DNA of 64,000 nucleotides from Arsenophonus endosymbiont of Aleurodicus floccissimus (GTDB lineage Bacteria; Pseudomonadota; Gammaproteobacteria; Enterobacterales; Enterobacteriaceae): NCBI RefSeq assembly GCF_900343025.1, contig NZ_OUND01000001.1, positions 1,116,001 to 1,180,000 of the forward strand, read 5' to 3'. Shown piece by piece: positions 37,603 to 47,767 of this stretch (position 1 is its first letter; each line of letters starts with the position of its first letter). The notes under the pieces were generated by a model. It saw only the letters and a program-made list of their open reading frames with translations, ran no database searches and was not told where the DNA came from. The position numbers and the translations under genes were made by a program.

Positions 37603-37807
37603 CCTGGGTGGCTCCTGCTATCGTGTTAAAAATATCAACCACCTTCTCATAGTGAGTAAACTGTGCCCGTGCAGCATCACGCTTGGCTATTATCGACTGG
37701 TTGGCCAATTTCAGACGGACGTTCTCAACATATTGAAACCGGACCACGATAGAAAGTGCGGTGATTATGATAAATAATATCGCTGCGAAAAGGAATTTGA
37801 CGTACAT
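37421..37807 (-). CDS. Rz-like inner-membrane spanin
   Basis: The inner-membrane half of the spanin. From an ATG at 37807: [20 protein letters not shown] gives an N-terminal membrane anchor, followed by a helical periplasmic domain ([20 protein letters not shown]). It follows the endolysin and contains Rz1 in another frame. A start nine codons earlier is possible but would overlap the endolysin more. Intact. Confidence 0.8.
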
Positions 37808-37811
37808 AATG

Positions 37812-38284
37812 TTAATCCGATAGACACAGTTCACGCTCTACCGCTTGGCGATTAACAAGCCCTTTTGATACGTTGCCTTCGTCATATTTCCACCGCCGCA
37901 TCTCATTACAGGCGCTACGCATATCATCGGCATTCAGTTTTTTCAGTAACGTTGGCCACACAAAAGCCCCACTCCCCACGTTGTAGACAAATGAGGTAAG
38001 TGCGGCTTTCTCTGTGTCCGTAAGCTGCACGATAACGTTACTCTCAACCACTGCAATCGCCGCCTTCAGGTCACTATCCAGTAAAGCCTGACATTCCGCG
38101 TCTGTGTAGCGCTTACTGGGAGTAACCTCTTTCCCGGTATGCCCGTAGCACACGGTTAATATACCACACCGTCTTTGTAAGTTTTGTGCCTGAGTCCTTC
38201 GTGCCACTGTAATAATACTGCCGTAATCGCGATGGCACCTCCGGCCATCGCAGTCACCAGTCGTCGTTTAAGGTCAGGACTCAT
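37812..38284 (-). pseudogene. SAR endolysin (phage 21 R-like muramidase), frameshifted
   Basis: R21-type endolysins have an N-terminal signal-anchor-release segment and a lysozyme domain. MSPDLKRRLVTAMAGGAIAI begins the anchor; the catalytic Glu is in WHEGLRHKTYKDG. A one-base loss near 38155 puts the rest in another frame: TVCYGHTGKEVTPSKRYTDA, TSFVYNVGSGAFVWPTLLKK and GLVNRQAVERELCL. The E...D...T triad would be complete if the T were restored (TAT-TTA-ACC). Confidence 0.85.
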
Positions 38285-38458
38285 TCTCTTTTTCACCCGA
38301 AAACGGTATTCCTTATGCCGGTAATACCAATTCACCCCACAGGTCAATAGCGTACAAACGATACCGGTAATCAGCGCACAGTCACTGAGTGAAAATACGC
38401 CCAATAGACAAGTGGCAAAACTCCAGCTGTAAGCGGAGCCGGTAGTGTATTTTTCCAC
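38285..38458 (-). CDS. holin, phage 21 S-like, reading into the endolysin frame
   Basis: The 58 residues MEKYTTGSAYSWSFATCLLG...YRHKEYRFRVKKR hold two hydrophobic segments and a charged tail, like pinholin S21 ([20 protein letters not shown]). It precedes the endolysin directly. There is no stop codon: the frame runs in phase into MSPDLKRR of the endolysin. A one-base change in the AAAAAG tract would give the expected TGA overlapping the endolysin ATG, so a small deletion has probably fused the two. Confidence 0.7.
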
Positions 38459-38469
38459 AATATATAACT

Positions 38470-41400
38470 TTAAAGTGAAATAAGATCTATATGGCCAAAC
38501 TCTATATCATCATAAAAATCACTTAGATAAGGAGTTACAAGTGGTAAATCAAGATGTTCACAAAGTGAACTGTCATTGCGACTAAAACAAAAAGCTAAAA
38601 TTACATCACAAGAAGGGTCATCATAAATATGCTTATAATTTTTTGCAGTCATTTTTGAAGATGTACGAACATCTATCGTAATATTTTTATTAGAAATTTT
38701 TTTGAGACGTCTATCTTCACGATAAAAATCTCTATGAATAAGATCCTCACGACGAAATCCACTGACTGCAAAGTTATCCCCTAATTCAGTTCCATGTGTT
38801 GCAGATATAACAGTTATATTTCTAGAGTTCCCTGTTAGTTTATTTTTTTATTATTGATTCTTGTAATAAGATCAAGTACGTCATTATAAGTAACTTACTG
38901 ATCTGAAACATAAATGACTTTCCCACTATGACTAATTGGGTGCCATTTTAGAGTTCTATTTGTTCCGTTTCCAGCAAAAAAACTAGGGCCTCCATTATAG
39001 TCATCAGGTCGAAAAGTTGAGATTCTTAATGACCTAAAAAGATTATAACTACCATTTTTTCCAAAAACCTTGTTAGTATCCCAGTTGCCAATGCCCACCG
39101 CCAGCCCCGTAGCTAGTGATACCCAGCCCAGAGTAGCTGAAGCCTCCGGATTTGAATCTTCCATCGCGCCGCTAGCTATGCCCATGATATCCGAAGCAAC
39201 ACCCAAGCCCACCGGGATAATCAATGATGAGGCTGATGCTGAACTCAGGGCCACCATAACGCCACCGGCAGCTGCTATTGATGAACCAGCTGTAAACACT
39301 GCCAAACCAAGTCCTATGGTGCCCGCTATAATCCCTGTAATCGCCTGCCAGCTCAGATGACCTGAAGGATCGGTATGATTGATGGGGTCCCCTGAACAGT
39401 AAGCATAAGGATTAATGCCACCCGCACCAAAGGGACTGAGGTTATCCGGACAGTTAAAACGCATTAGGACCGGATTGTAGGCCCGGTAGCCATTACCCGA
39501 ATGAAATAGGTGCCACTTACTGGATCAACCCGCTCACCGTTGAAGCCAGGCAGCCTATCGCTCGGTTTATCACTGCCATAAGGTGACCAGACGTGGAGCT
39601 CACCTTCGTTAGACGTACCTGTATCTTCAGACCACAGCAAACTGTCGTTTTTGTCTCCCGCAGTTAGTGTCAATCCCTTGTCGTCACTTACACCCAAACA
39701 AGTGTGACCGGTTTTAATCAGCCGAGTTTCTTTGTTTGTTGAGGCAGTCACTTCATTAACCAATTCAGCCCCTCGATAATACAGTTCCCTCGTATCATTG
39801 TTGCTAGCATTACGGGTAATCAAGCGGTTTAATGCATCGTAACTATAGGTACCTGAGCGGTGGGTCTTCTCATCGCTCACGCTAGTCAAACGTCCCATGA
39901 CGTCATAGGTTAGGGTTCTACCTGCTTCATCACAGGTCATCCGACCTTCAGCGTCATAGCTTAAATTAATGGTTTTCGGATAGTTATCGTGTGTATTAGT
40001 TAGCGTTGTCAGTTGTGTGGGGTTGGCGAGCGTTTTGATAACTATAGGTCGCTGTGTTCGTACTACGCGGTCCGCTAACGTCGTCTTCACTGACGTTAGG
40101 TTATTTAACGCGTCATAGCAGTAAGTTTGCGCGGTCATTCTGCGCCCATACGCGTCAATCGGTAGGCTATCACCCGATGCAATATAACTCACTAGCCGGG
40201 TTACGGTCGTCATAAGCATATTGTTCTTCCCGCAGTTTAATACCGTTTTTCTGTGTAGTGCGGGCAGCCAGTAGACCGTTTTTTAACCAAGTTTGTGACA
40301 ACATTAATGTGATGCCCCCCTTTGTCCGTAACGGTACAGGTAATTTCGCGCCCAAAGCTATCATAATTGAACGCAGTCGTCAAAGACGAGGTGGAAAGGC
40401 TTATCACGCACTGTTTGGCTATGTAATCGCCCCAGAGCATCATAGGTTAGGTTAACCGTTAAGCTATCATCGGTAATACTGATGACGTGGCCATGCGTAT
40501 CCCATGCTGTACTGCGTTTGTTTACCCGTAACATCAGTATAAGCAACAGGAGCCCCTTTCAAGGTATAGGTATGCTTTGCTTTGCGGTTCTGCGCATTAT
40601 GCGAAAACGCCTCTTCTTTCAACTGTTCGGCCTTTGACCAGATTTTTTCAAGCTTGGAACTCGCTTCTCGAGCATTCAGCAATTGTCCAGTTTGCTTGTT
40701 ATAATTGAATGTTTGGACAATGCCATCAGCCTTCATGCTATTAACGGCATTTTCTAATTCTGGAATATAAGTATATTCGACCTTTTTACTGGATGGCAAG
40801 GTAACCGTTGAAGGCACAGGCGAGGCACCCTGATAGCTGTATGAAGTGGTGCGACCACCGCTAACACGTTTCGTTACCCTTCCCAAACTGTCAAATGTTT
40901 GCGTCCCAAGCTCCCCCAGGTTTTGGACGTACCTTTCGCATCGGGTCCCGTGACACTGATGGAGGCAATCTCATTGCCGGTTAAGTGGGGCGCGTAGGTG
41001 CGGCTAACGATAGTCCCATCAGCTAATGTTTGGCTTAATACCCGACCATATTCATCATAAGTTCTTTTCGTAATATGCCCTAGCTCATCGTTTTCTTCGC
41101 GTAGCTGACCAAGTCCGTCCCAATTGTAAGTGTATTCACTATATTTATCACCAGTGGTGTCTTTTAGTACCTTGTTAAGTGGAAGCTGGCTTTTTTTATC
41201 TAAAGTGGTTTGTTATGCGGCCGCTGGTGATTTCGTCACCTTGGCTATAAACCGTTTGTGTGAGGGCAATGGGGTCAGTTTGTTGCAGCGTTTGTCTACC
41301 ATCGGAGAAGCCGACTTCTTTCTTTTCTCACCACCCACCATAGGTAATATAGGATGTCAGAGGATAATTGTTAGAATTACCCGCTAGCAGGTAGTCTTTT

Positions 41401-43449
41401 ACCGTGCTAGTGGCAATTTCACCTAATGAATTGTGCGCACACGAAAAAGTTTCGTACCACTTTGCAGTATCCCCATCAAATCTTTGCTCACTAATAGCAC
41501 GTACAGCACCGTCAAAACCTGTCTTATTTTTATTTCTGAATGCATCTATTTAGATTGAGTAAGGCCCCTCGCTATTAATACCATATTCCCAGGTGGTGGA
41601 GTTTTCGTAGTCTAAACCTGGACAAATGGTGCGATTTATAAGACGCCCCAGCTTATCATAGGCATAACGTGTTTCTATTCCTTGGGCTGAAGTTTCAGAT
41701 AGCGTATTACCGGTCTACAGATTCCGAACCGTAGTTTTTGTTGCCGTTAAACTATCGTGTCCAGTGAACGCATAACTTTCATTAACTTCATTAGCGCTAA
41801 TATTGTAAGTGAATAGCGCTTTATTAATCAAGGTTTCTTTTTGATTAATATCGGGTGTCAACGTCACATGTTGACGATTAACTCGACCATATAGTGTCGG
41901 TGAAATCTTATCAGAATAATAGGTATTATTCGTTAGGCTACGTTTATGACCCGTGGTTTGTTCGATGGTTTTCTGCACTACAGCATGCCCGTCACCTGTT
42001 AATGCTTCCAATTTCTGCCAGGTGTAACGCGTTATGCTTATCGGTTCATCACCATTTTTCTTCGGTGGGGGTGACAGTTTGTATTTTTAAATACCGGGTA
42101 AACCCATACGGGTCGGCTGGACAGTCACTACCTTCGCCTTTTGTAGGGTAATAGATATATTCACTAATTGTCCCGTCCTAGGCCTTCTAATGTACAGGAT
42201 TTCCAAATTCATCAAATTGATAGTGTGTAACAGTATCACGGGAAGAGGTTACCCCTTTTTCGTTAGGTTCTGACCAAAATTCTATTTGCGTTTTCGGTAA
42301 GGCATACTGAGTGGGTTGATTATCAAATTTGACCCCCGATTTGGCGTAATACTCTGTCTCATTGAAATATGTTTTTCATTGTCGCACCGTTTCTTGAGAC
42401 GCTAGCAGGTGATAGGCATTGTAACGCCGAGTGACCTTACACAGAGTTTTACCTTTAGCATCCAACCGCTCCTCGGTGGAGCCGTACTGATAGTCACGAG
42501 TAAATAAGTTCAGCATCTAGTCTGTGTCAGGCTGCCACTGCTCCATCGGGGCATCTTTCCCTAAATAATTTTTCATGGGTGTAATTCCATGAGGTGACAC
42601 TGTCAGGCTGCCCACCTCCAGGGATAAGTGTGTGACGATGCACACAGGGCAATGGAAGGAGATTAGCTATGGTCGGAAAAGCCATGCTATCCTCGGCCTG
42701 AGTGTAATAGCTGACTTTTTCTATCAGCCCAGTAGATGAATGAACACCTGTAATACCCCTTATAACTCCCTTGTGGGCCAATATCATCGTAGTCAAAAGA
42801 CCAAACCTGCTCAGGAGCAGTGGCATAATTAGTGACCTTTTTAAGCCTTTCGTTCATGAATGTGAAAGTTATTTTATGGCTAAGTTCTGAATTGTCAGGC
42901 AAAAGGGTGAAACGTCTGGTGGCAAAGGTATTATCGGGATAAGTCACAGAACAAAGAATATGTCCGTCATCATCAGTGACCCGAGCAGGGGAGAAATGTG
43001 AATCCCACGTCAGATTGAGTGAACGTCCATCAGGGGATGAAATCTTGGGGGGAACATAAATTTCATCGCTACGTAGAGATAGCCTTTCTATAAGTCCAGA
43101 TTTATAGGTAATCTGACAGGTGTTATCATTCAATTTTTTAAAGATAAAGTTTTTTAATTTTTGTTGTTTTACTTGGTCATTGTTACCAATCCGATATTCC
43201 TCAGCATTAGAAAGCAATAACTGCTGGGTATTTTTATTATATTGGGAGAAATTAAGCCGAAATCCTATCCCAAAACCGTTATTGACAGTGGATAAAGGTG
43301 AGTACAAGAGGACGAGCGATAACGGGGACCCATTAACGCATTAGCTAACGGTAAGTGAACGTTAAAAAGTCCGGTGCGCGGATTGATGCTGCCTTGAACA
43401 GTGCTAATAAATTATTTGCATTAGTATAATAATTTGATGAGTCTTTCAT
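38470..43449 (-). pseudogene. RHS/YD-repeat toxin-like protein with variable C-terminal domain
   Basis: Collinear fragments span about 1,660 codons. The start is MKDSSNYYTNANNL, then, after a shift, SINPRTGLFNVHLPLANALM and LSTVNNGFGIGFRLNFSQY, the usual N-terminus of RHS proteins. YD repeats follow (YDALNRLITRN, YDVMGRLTSVSDE, LSYDAEGRMTCDEAGRTL). The RHS core LPGFNGERVDPVSGTY and FNCPDNLSPFGAGGINPYAY, then DPINHTDPSGHLSWQA, marks the boundary with a distinct C-terminal region of about 320 codons. Frameshifts and stops are numerous (more than fifteen). It lies between the late promoter and the lysis genes. APSE-3 phages of Hamiltonella carry a YD-repeat toxin; a similar role is inference. 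Confidence 0.88.
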
Positions 43450-43604
43450 ATAATCATCTCTGAAGTATGGCTTTCTTTTGGCCTTAGCATCCGTCTTGGA
43501 AGTTCAAATGAAGTCTTGTTTTTTTACTCTTCAGTTCGACGTCAAAGACGGTTACTAAAATAAATTTTATTCACGACCATTATTATAAATAAATTTTAAT
43601 CAAT

Positions 43605-44663
43605 TTATTTTACTTCTAAATAAAGCTCATCATAGTCAGAATTTTTAATATAAAACTCACCCTTATTACCATATTGATCATAAATGATTAATGATGTTGA
43701 ATAATAATAATCATTCATACCAGGATTAAATACATCACTAATATACTGAACGGTATTATTTGCAAGATAACGCATAATAGTTAAGCAAACCCCATTCTTT
43801 CTATCAATATTTATACTTTGGTCAAAAGTATCATCTTTTTTATCATAAATTGTCACAGTATGTGGTGAAATTACATCGGGTTGCCAACAATAACCAACAT
43901 AAAGGTATCTATGAAAATCGAAATAAAACCAACCACTTCCTAATTGTTTATTATTTTCAGTTTCTGAGAAATTTGAAAAACTGTGGTTTTTTATAAATCT
44001 ATTATTATACACAGTAGTTAAACTATAATTTCTTTGCCTAGTCGTTAAATAAACATGCTTATCTTTTGACCACTTTGCCTCCCCTCTACTAAAGTCAGTA
44101 TAATTAAAATCTATATTTTTGGTATCATAGTAAATGGGTCTTAGTGTTTTAATTGCGACAGACATTTTCTCTGCACCAACAGGGTTATCTGCGGTAGTAA
44201 AATGCTTGCCATTATTAGTATCAAGATTGACTGAAATCCGTTTTATTTTATTTGCATCATAGCTGTAAACATACATAATAATATTTATATTTTCGCTTTC
44301 TTTATAAAATATTAAATGTTTTTTTATTTGAACTGACAGTGGTTCTATTTGAAAATTCTCAGTGGATAGAATTTCTTCGCTATAATCATTTATCACATCA
44401 GTGTAACACCAACCACTACTTCCTTTTTTAGTAAGTTTTTCTCCATTTTCAGAAAAGCATAAGCCTAGTATACTTAGCCACGTATCGTTAGAAAAGTTAA
44501 GAACTTTACCATCCTTGTTCACTGCTTGTACAGTAATCTGAATTGGAAGCTGATTTTTCCCGTTAGCATATATTTGAGGTGAAAGGTTACCAGAATATGC
44601 TTTTATTTTTAGCGTAGATAGATAATCGATATCGTTTGGATTATCGTATTGAATTGATTTCAT
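43605..44663 (-). CDS. intact protein paired with the RHS gene
   Basis: A 352-residue intact frame directly upstream of the RHS gene (155 bp gap) and first after the candidate late promoter. A ribosome site (AAAGGTG) precedes it. The sequence is rich in beta-strand pattern, Asn, Lys and Tyr; an N-terminal part (YANGKNQLPIQITVQAVNKD) looks like a bacterial Ig-like strand pair. No signal peptide and no membrane segment are seen. I recall similar proteins upstream of RHS genes in Pseudomonas and Photorhabdus but cannot name a family. Its intactness beside the ruined RHS gene is notable. Confidence 0.6.
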   Translation of the reverse strand: MKSIQYDNPNDIDYLSTLKIKAYSGNLSPQIYANGKNQLPIQITVQAVNKDGKVLNFSNDTWLSILGLCFSENGEKLTKKGSSGWCYTDVINDYSEEILSTENFQIEPLSVQIKKHLIFYKESENINIIMYVYSYDANKIKRISVNLDTNNGKHFTTADNPVGAEKMSVAIKTLRPIYYDTKNIDFNYTDFSRGEAKWSKDKHVYLTTRQRNYSLTTVYNNRFIKNHSFSNFSETENNKQLGSGWFYFDFHRYLYVGYCWQPDVISPHTVTIYDKKDDTFDQSINIDRKNGVCLTIMRYLANNTVQYISDVFNPGMNDYYYSTSLIIYDQYGNKGEFYIKNSDYDELYLEVK

Positions 44664-44858
44664 TTTTCACCTTTATTTATATTATGATACCCATACCTAT
44701 ATTTATACCAATATGTTAATGGAGGTAGAGTTTTCTTTAAAACAAACTTCTAATCACCAACTTGTTCGATAAATATGATTTTCAATAGATAGCAGGAGAA
44801 TTTATTACTATACTATAATAATAAGAACCACTCATGTTACACAGCAAAATAAATTACG

Positions 44859-44887
44859 ATTATAGAACAACTTATTGAGCTTTACAA
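44859..44887 (-). promoter_or_regulatory. candidate late promoter (pR'-like)
   Basis: On the minus strand TTGTAA, 17 bp, TATAAT lies just after the Q stop and about 195 bp before the RHS partner gene. This is where lambdoid phages place pR', the promoter at which Q acts. Confidence 0.65.
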
Positions 44888-44895
44888 GCTACCAT

Positions 44896-45343
44896 TCATA
44901 CTATATTACCAAACTTTTTGCGGACCGCACTAATACTTTTTTCACATTTTTGGGGCGAATAAATTTTAACCTCAGGGTCCATGTCTAATCGCACAGCCAG
45001 CAGGGATAAGCAACCGTCAATAAATCCTTCAGCAATCTGTAATTTTGCCCGGATTAGCCGCTCATCTACTCGATGTCGGCGTGCGGCCCGCTTCGAATAA
45101 CCCTTGACGTAATACGCGATAATCAGGTTTAGTTCTTCTGGCTGGCACACTTTTTGCAGTTGTAAAACACAATTATCAATAATCAGCCCATCATCATCTG
45201 AGCACGAAGGGCGCAGGGATGGGCGTAAAGTGAGTAATCCCTTAAAACCTGCCGCTATCGGCGACCAGTCTATCCCCTGTGTCGTTATCCCGGGCCCAGG
45301 TTTCCCATCGTGCTAACAATTATTGAGTATCTCTGCGCATCAT
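44896..45343 (-). pseudogene. Q-like late antiterminator (Phage_antitermQ family)
   Basis: From MMRRDTQ at 45343, a TAA, then LLARWETWARDNDTG. After a one-base shift come DWSPIAAGFKGLLTLRPSLR, SCSDDDGLIIDNCV, IIAYYVKGYSKRAARRHRVD, IRAKLQIAEGFIDGCLSLL. This is the pattern of the small Q proteins of phage 82/P22-like phages (ARWGAW...SPIAAGFKGL...CCDDDGL). It is followed by a good promoter, as expected for Q. One stop and one frameshift. Confidence 0.85.
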
Positions 45344-45351
45344 CACTCCTG

Positions 45352-45714
45352 CTACTCAATTTGCCAAATATTGATAATCAGTTTCCCACTCTTAACGATT
45401 TCTTTCCGCTCGATATGCAACACATCTATCTGCGCATCATCAATTATCAAACCACCATGACACAGGGCATCAATCGGCGCTTTCATCAGGTTATCTAAAT
45501 CTTGCTTGCGACGGTCAGGTGGATATACCCTTATCTCGACTCCTAATCGTTGTGATAATTATTTATAAAGCTTTTGACGCATTATTTCAGCAGCTACCAA
45601 CTGACGATATGATTTGCCTTTTGCGGTGATGAAGTGTTCGTGTTTGGCGTGATACCAGTAGTGATTGACAGAAGGTGGGAAAGGAACGGTAATGGTGATG
45701 TTATCGATTTTCAT
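45352..45714 (-). pseudogene. rusA: RusA Holliday junction resolvase, one in-frame stop
   Basis: RusA resolves Holliday junctions with Mg2+ and three acidic residues. VPFPPSVNHYWYHAKHEHFI and PDRRKQDLDNLMKAPIDAL, then GLIIDDAQIDVLHIERKE, carry the family motifs including the essential Asp residues (DLDN, DDAQID). A TAA after KLYK is the only lesion. The ATG at 45714 overlaps nothing; the previous small gene stops 1 bp before. Confidence 0.88.
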
Positions 45715-45870
45715 TCATAGCTTAATCTCTCTCATTTCAACGCCTTTAGCGGTATAACCGGTTAAATGTTTACCTGCTATCCGTTGACGTTTCTTTGTCA
45801 AAAAATGGATATGGTCTTCATAAACATAACAGTATTCCCCATCGACCAGAAGAAGTTTAAACGCTTTCAT
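45715..45870 (-). CDS. small phage protein of unknown function
   Basis: A 51-residue intact frame, MKAFKLLLVDGEYCYVYEDH...EMREIKL, ending just before rusA (stop TGA immediately followed by the rusA ATG). Likely translated with rusA in the nin-type region. No family recognised. Confidence 0.5.
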   Translation of the reverse strand: MKAFKLLLVDGEYCYVYEDHIHFLTKKRQRIAGKHLTGYTAKGVEMREIKL

Positions 45871-45899
45871 TGGTTATTTTGTATACTGCGCAAATGTAG

Positions 45900-46601
45900 T
45901 TAAATTATTATTTTTAATACTTTCTTTTGTGTACTCGCCTCTTTGAGCGTTTTGTCTTTAAATCGGTAAATCCAAAAATCATTGAGCTTTCCGGTTATCT
46001 TTCTGGTACGTACTTTGATATAAACCAGTAGCTTCAAGAGTTGGCTAAATTCCGCGTCATTGCGGATTAAGCTCCCGATATATCCTAGCGGTTCAGCTTG
46101 CCAGCCTTTAGCATGATAGATTTTCATCAATGCGCGATAATAATATTTATTCAGAATGGTGTATTTATCACCGTGTTCCGGATGACGGTAAAGCGTCCAA
46201 TTATCGATAGCTTTTTTCCGTGCTTGTTGGTCAATCAACAACGCGCAGGTAGCTAAAGGGGAACCCTCTTTCCGTTCAGTGAATTGTTGACTGACTTTGC
46301 AAATAATATTCAGTGTATAACTATCAATATCTTTGGGCTGTACAAATTCATAATAATCATTACTTTTCAATCCATTAGCTGTGCACAACCCTGAATGGTA
46401 ATCATAAGATTGCTTATCCTGACCTGTTAGTCCAATATCGCTATCTGCCTCATGAACAGAAATCCCAGAGTTAAACCATACCAGACCATTGCCATTGTGT
46501 CTCAGTCCCAAATCCGTTAATGTGCAGGTACCGTTATTAATCGCTGCCCAGTTACTAGAAATAACAACTTCTCTAATGGCTTGTGATTCTATCAATTGCA
46601 T
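45900..46601 (-). CDS. phage protein of unknown function
   Basis: An intact 233-residue frame with a good ribosome site (GAAGGAAG) directly after the Rha-type gene, 3 bp beyond its stop. It has a polar N-terminal half (ISSNWAAINNGTCTLTDLGL) and a basic, aromatic C-terminal half. No membrane segments or recognised domain. Its place between Rha and RusA suggests an early rightward-operon gene. Confidence 0.55.
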   Translation of the reverse strand: MQLIESQAIREVVISSNWAAINNGTCTLTDLGLRHNGNGLVWFNSGISVHEADSDIGLTGQDKQSYDYHSGLCTANGLKSNDYYEFVQPKDIDSYTLNIICKVSQQFTERKEGSPLATCALLIDQQARKKAIDNWTLYRHPEHGDKYTILNKYYYRALMKIYHAKGWQAEPLGYIGSLIRNDAEFSQLLKLLVYIKVRTRKITGKLNDFWIYRFKDKTLKEASTQKKVLKIII

Positions 46602-46604
46602 TTG

Positions 46605-47298
46605 TCAGCTTCCTTCTATCTGCTGAGATGGCATCATTAGCGTTGCAAACATATCGATGTGTTTACTCACTTCGGGTACTGCCTGAGTCGGTGATAGGCC
46701 TGATTGAATGGCCGCCTGAAAGGCAGCTTGCTCTATCTTCTGCATACAAAGTAAAATACCCAGTTGTTGTTCGTTGGCTTTACTCGGTTCACCTAAACAT
46801 AAACCGTCTAACCGATTCTCAATGTTGGCCAGATTGATGTAATGGTGCTTCTCGGCACCTAAATCACGTAAAGCATCACGGGACTCATGGTAATAGGGGT
46901 AAATACTCTCTTCGGATAGGTTCAGCCGCCCGTTTTTTAGCGAATGCTTTTGTCACATCTAATTTAAATTGCGTTATTTTCTGGTAATCACGTCTACGGA
47001 CAATACGACACATAAAATCAAACTGGTTTTCATTGAGTAGAACATACTTATGTTCACGGGCACCCAGTTGAACAGTATTTAATCGCTCAGTTTGAAACGG
47101 AAGGATGCCAAACTCACGTAAGTTTTTTGAGTTCTTTCTGATTAATTCATAAAGATGTTTGTGTTTAATACTTAGCTGTTTAGCAAACAGCCGGCTATCT
47201 ATCCTTGGCTCGGTTCTATGTTGAATTAAAATACTGGGGTCTTCACTTTGGGCGCAAAAAAGCACCTCACGGCGATTTGCCATGCTTTGCATTTTCAT
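46605..47298 (-). pseudogene. Rha-type phage regulatory protein, one frameshift
   Basis: The first part reads EPRIDSRLFAKQLSIKHKHL, LIRKNSKNLREFGILPFQTE and YVLLNENQFDFMCRIVRRRD, the pattern of the phage_pRha domain (D-S..AK.L...H.....I......F). A frameshift near 46895 leads to LSEESIYPYYHESRDALRDL, YINLANIENRLDGLCLGEP and a helical tail ending QQIEGS. Rha proteins affect phage growth in IHF-lacking hosts; the exact role here is unknown. Confidence 0.65.
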
Positions 47299-47375
47299 AT
47301 TGTTGCCTATTTAATTTGAGTGGATTTTAACGGATAAAGGTGATGACAAGTGATATTTTTAGTACCGAGAGTTTA

Positions 47376-47479
47376 TAGCCAGGCGACATTATTTTGATTA
47401 CAAAGAGATATGTTTTTATTCAATATAAATTTACTGATATAGAGTAATTACTTGTAATCATTTTAAAGTCGCTTAGCTA
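47376..47479. mobile_element. MITE copy A (104 bp, TA target duplication)
   Basis: A palindromic element beginning TAGCCAGGCGACATTATTTT and ending AAAGTCGCTTAGCTA, flanked by TA on both sides (47374-47375, 47480-47481). The terminal inverted repeats are about 27 bp. About 90% identical by eye to copy B at 55652-55754. No coding capacity. TA duplication suggests mobilisation by an IS630/Tc1-like transposase; none is in this window. Confidence 0.85.
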
Positions 47480-47481
47480 TA

Positions 47482-47679
47482 TCAGCAAACTTTTCTACAA
47501 GCGAACCGTTCCAGTCTTATTTTCATTTTATTCTGTCGATAGTGGTTAAATTCATTCTAGTCACATTTCGATAACATTTTCAGGCAATCCTGCTTTGAGA
47601 GCATCTTGTCACTATAGCGCTGCCAATGCACAGGTGCACCGCTATTTTTAACAAGGGTTGCTTCGATGAGGTATTTCAT
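47482..47679 (-). pseudogene. small phage protein, one in-frame stop
   Basis: MKYLIEATLVKNSGAPVHWQ, RYSDKMLSKQDCLKMLSKCD, TAG, then NEFNHYRQNKMKIRLERFAC. The frame ends with a TGA that touches the TA duplication of MITE copy A, so the element landed just at its 3' end. An AGGAAAC site precedes the ATG. No function recognised. Confidence 0.45.
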
Positions 47680-47767
47680 TTTGGGTTTCCTGCTTGTTTG
47701 ATAAGGGTATTTAAGTAATAAAAATCAATCTTTTGATACGTTGTTGTTCATCCAAATTTGGTCATAG

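Noticed and set aside
39070..39360. A 96-codon plus-strand frame rich in Ala/Pro
   Set aside because: It is the complement of the glycine/alanine-rich segment of the RHS protein.
47299..47375. Further gene between Rha and the MITE
   Set aside because: Only short A+T-rich sequence is present, with no frame of interest.
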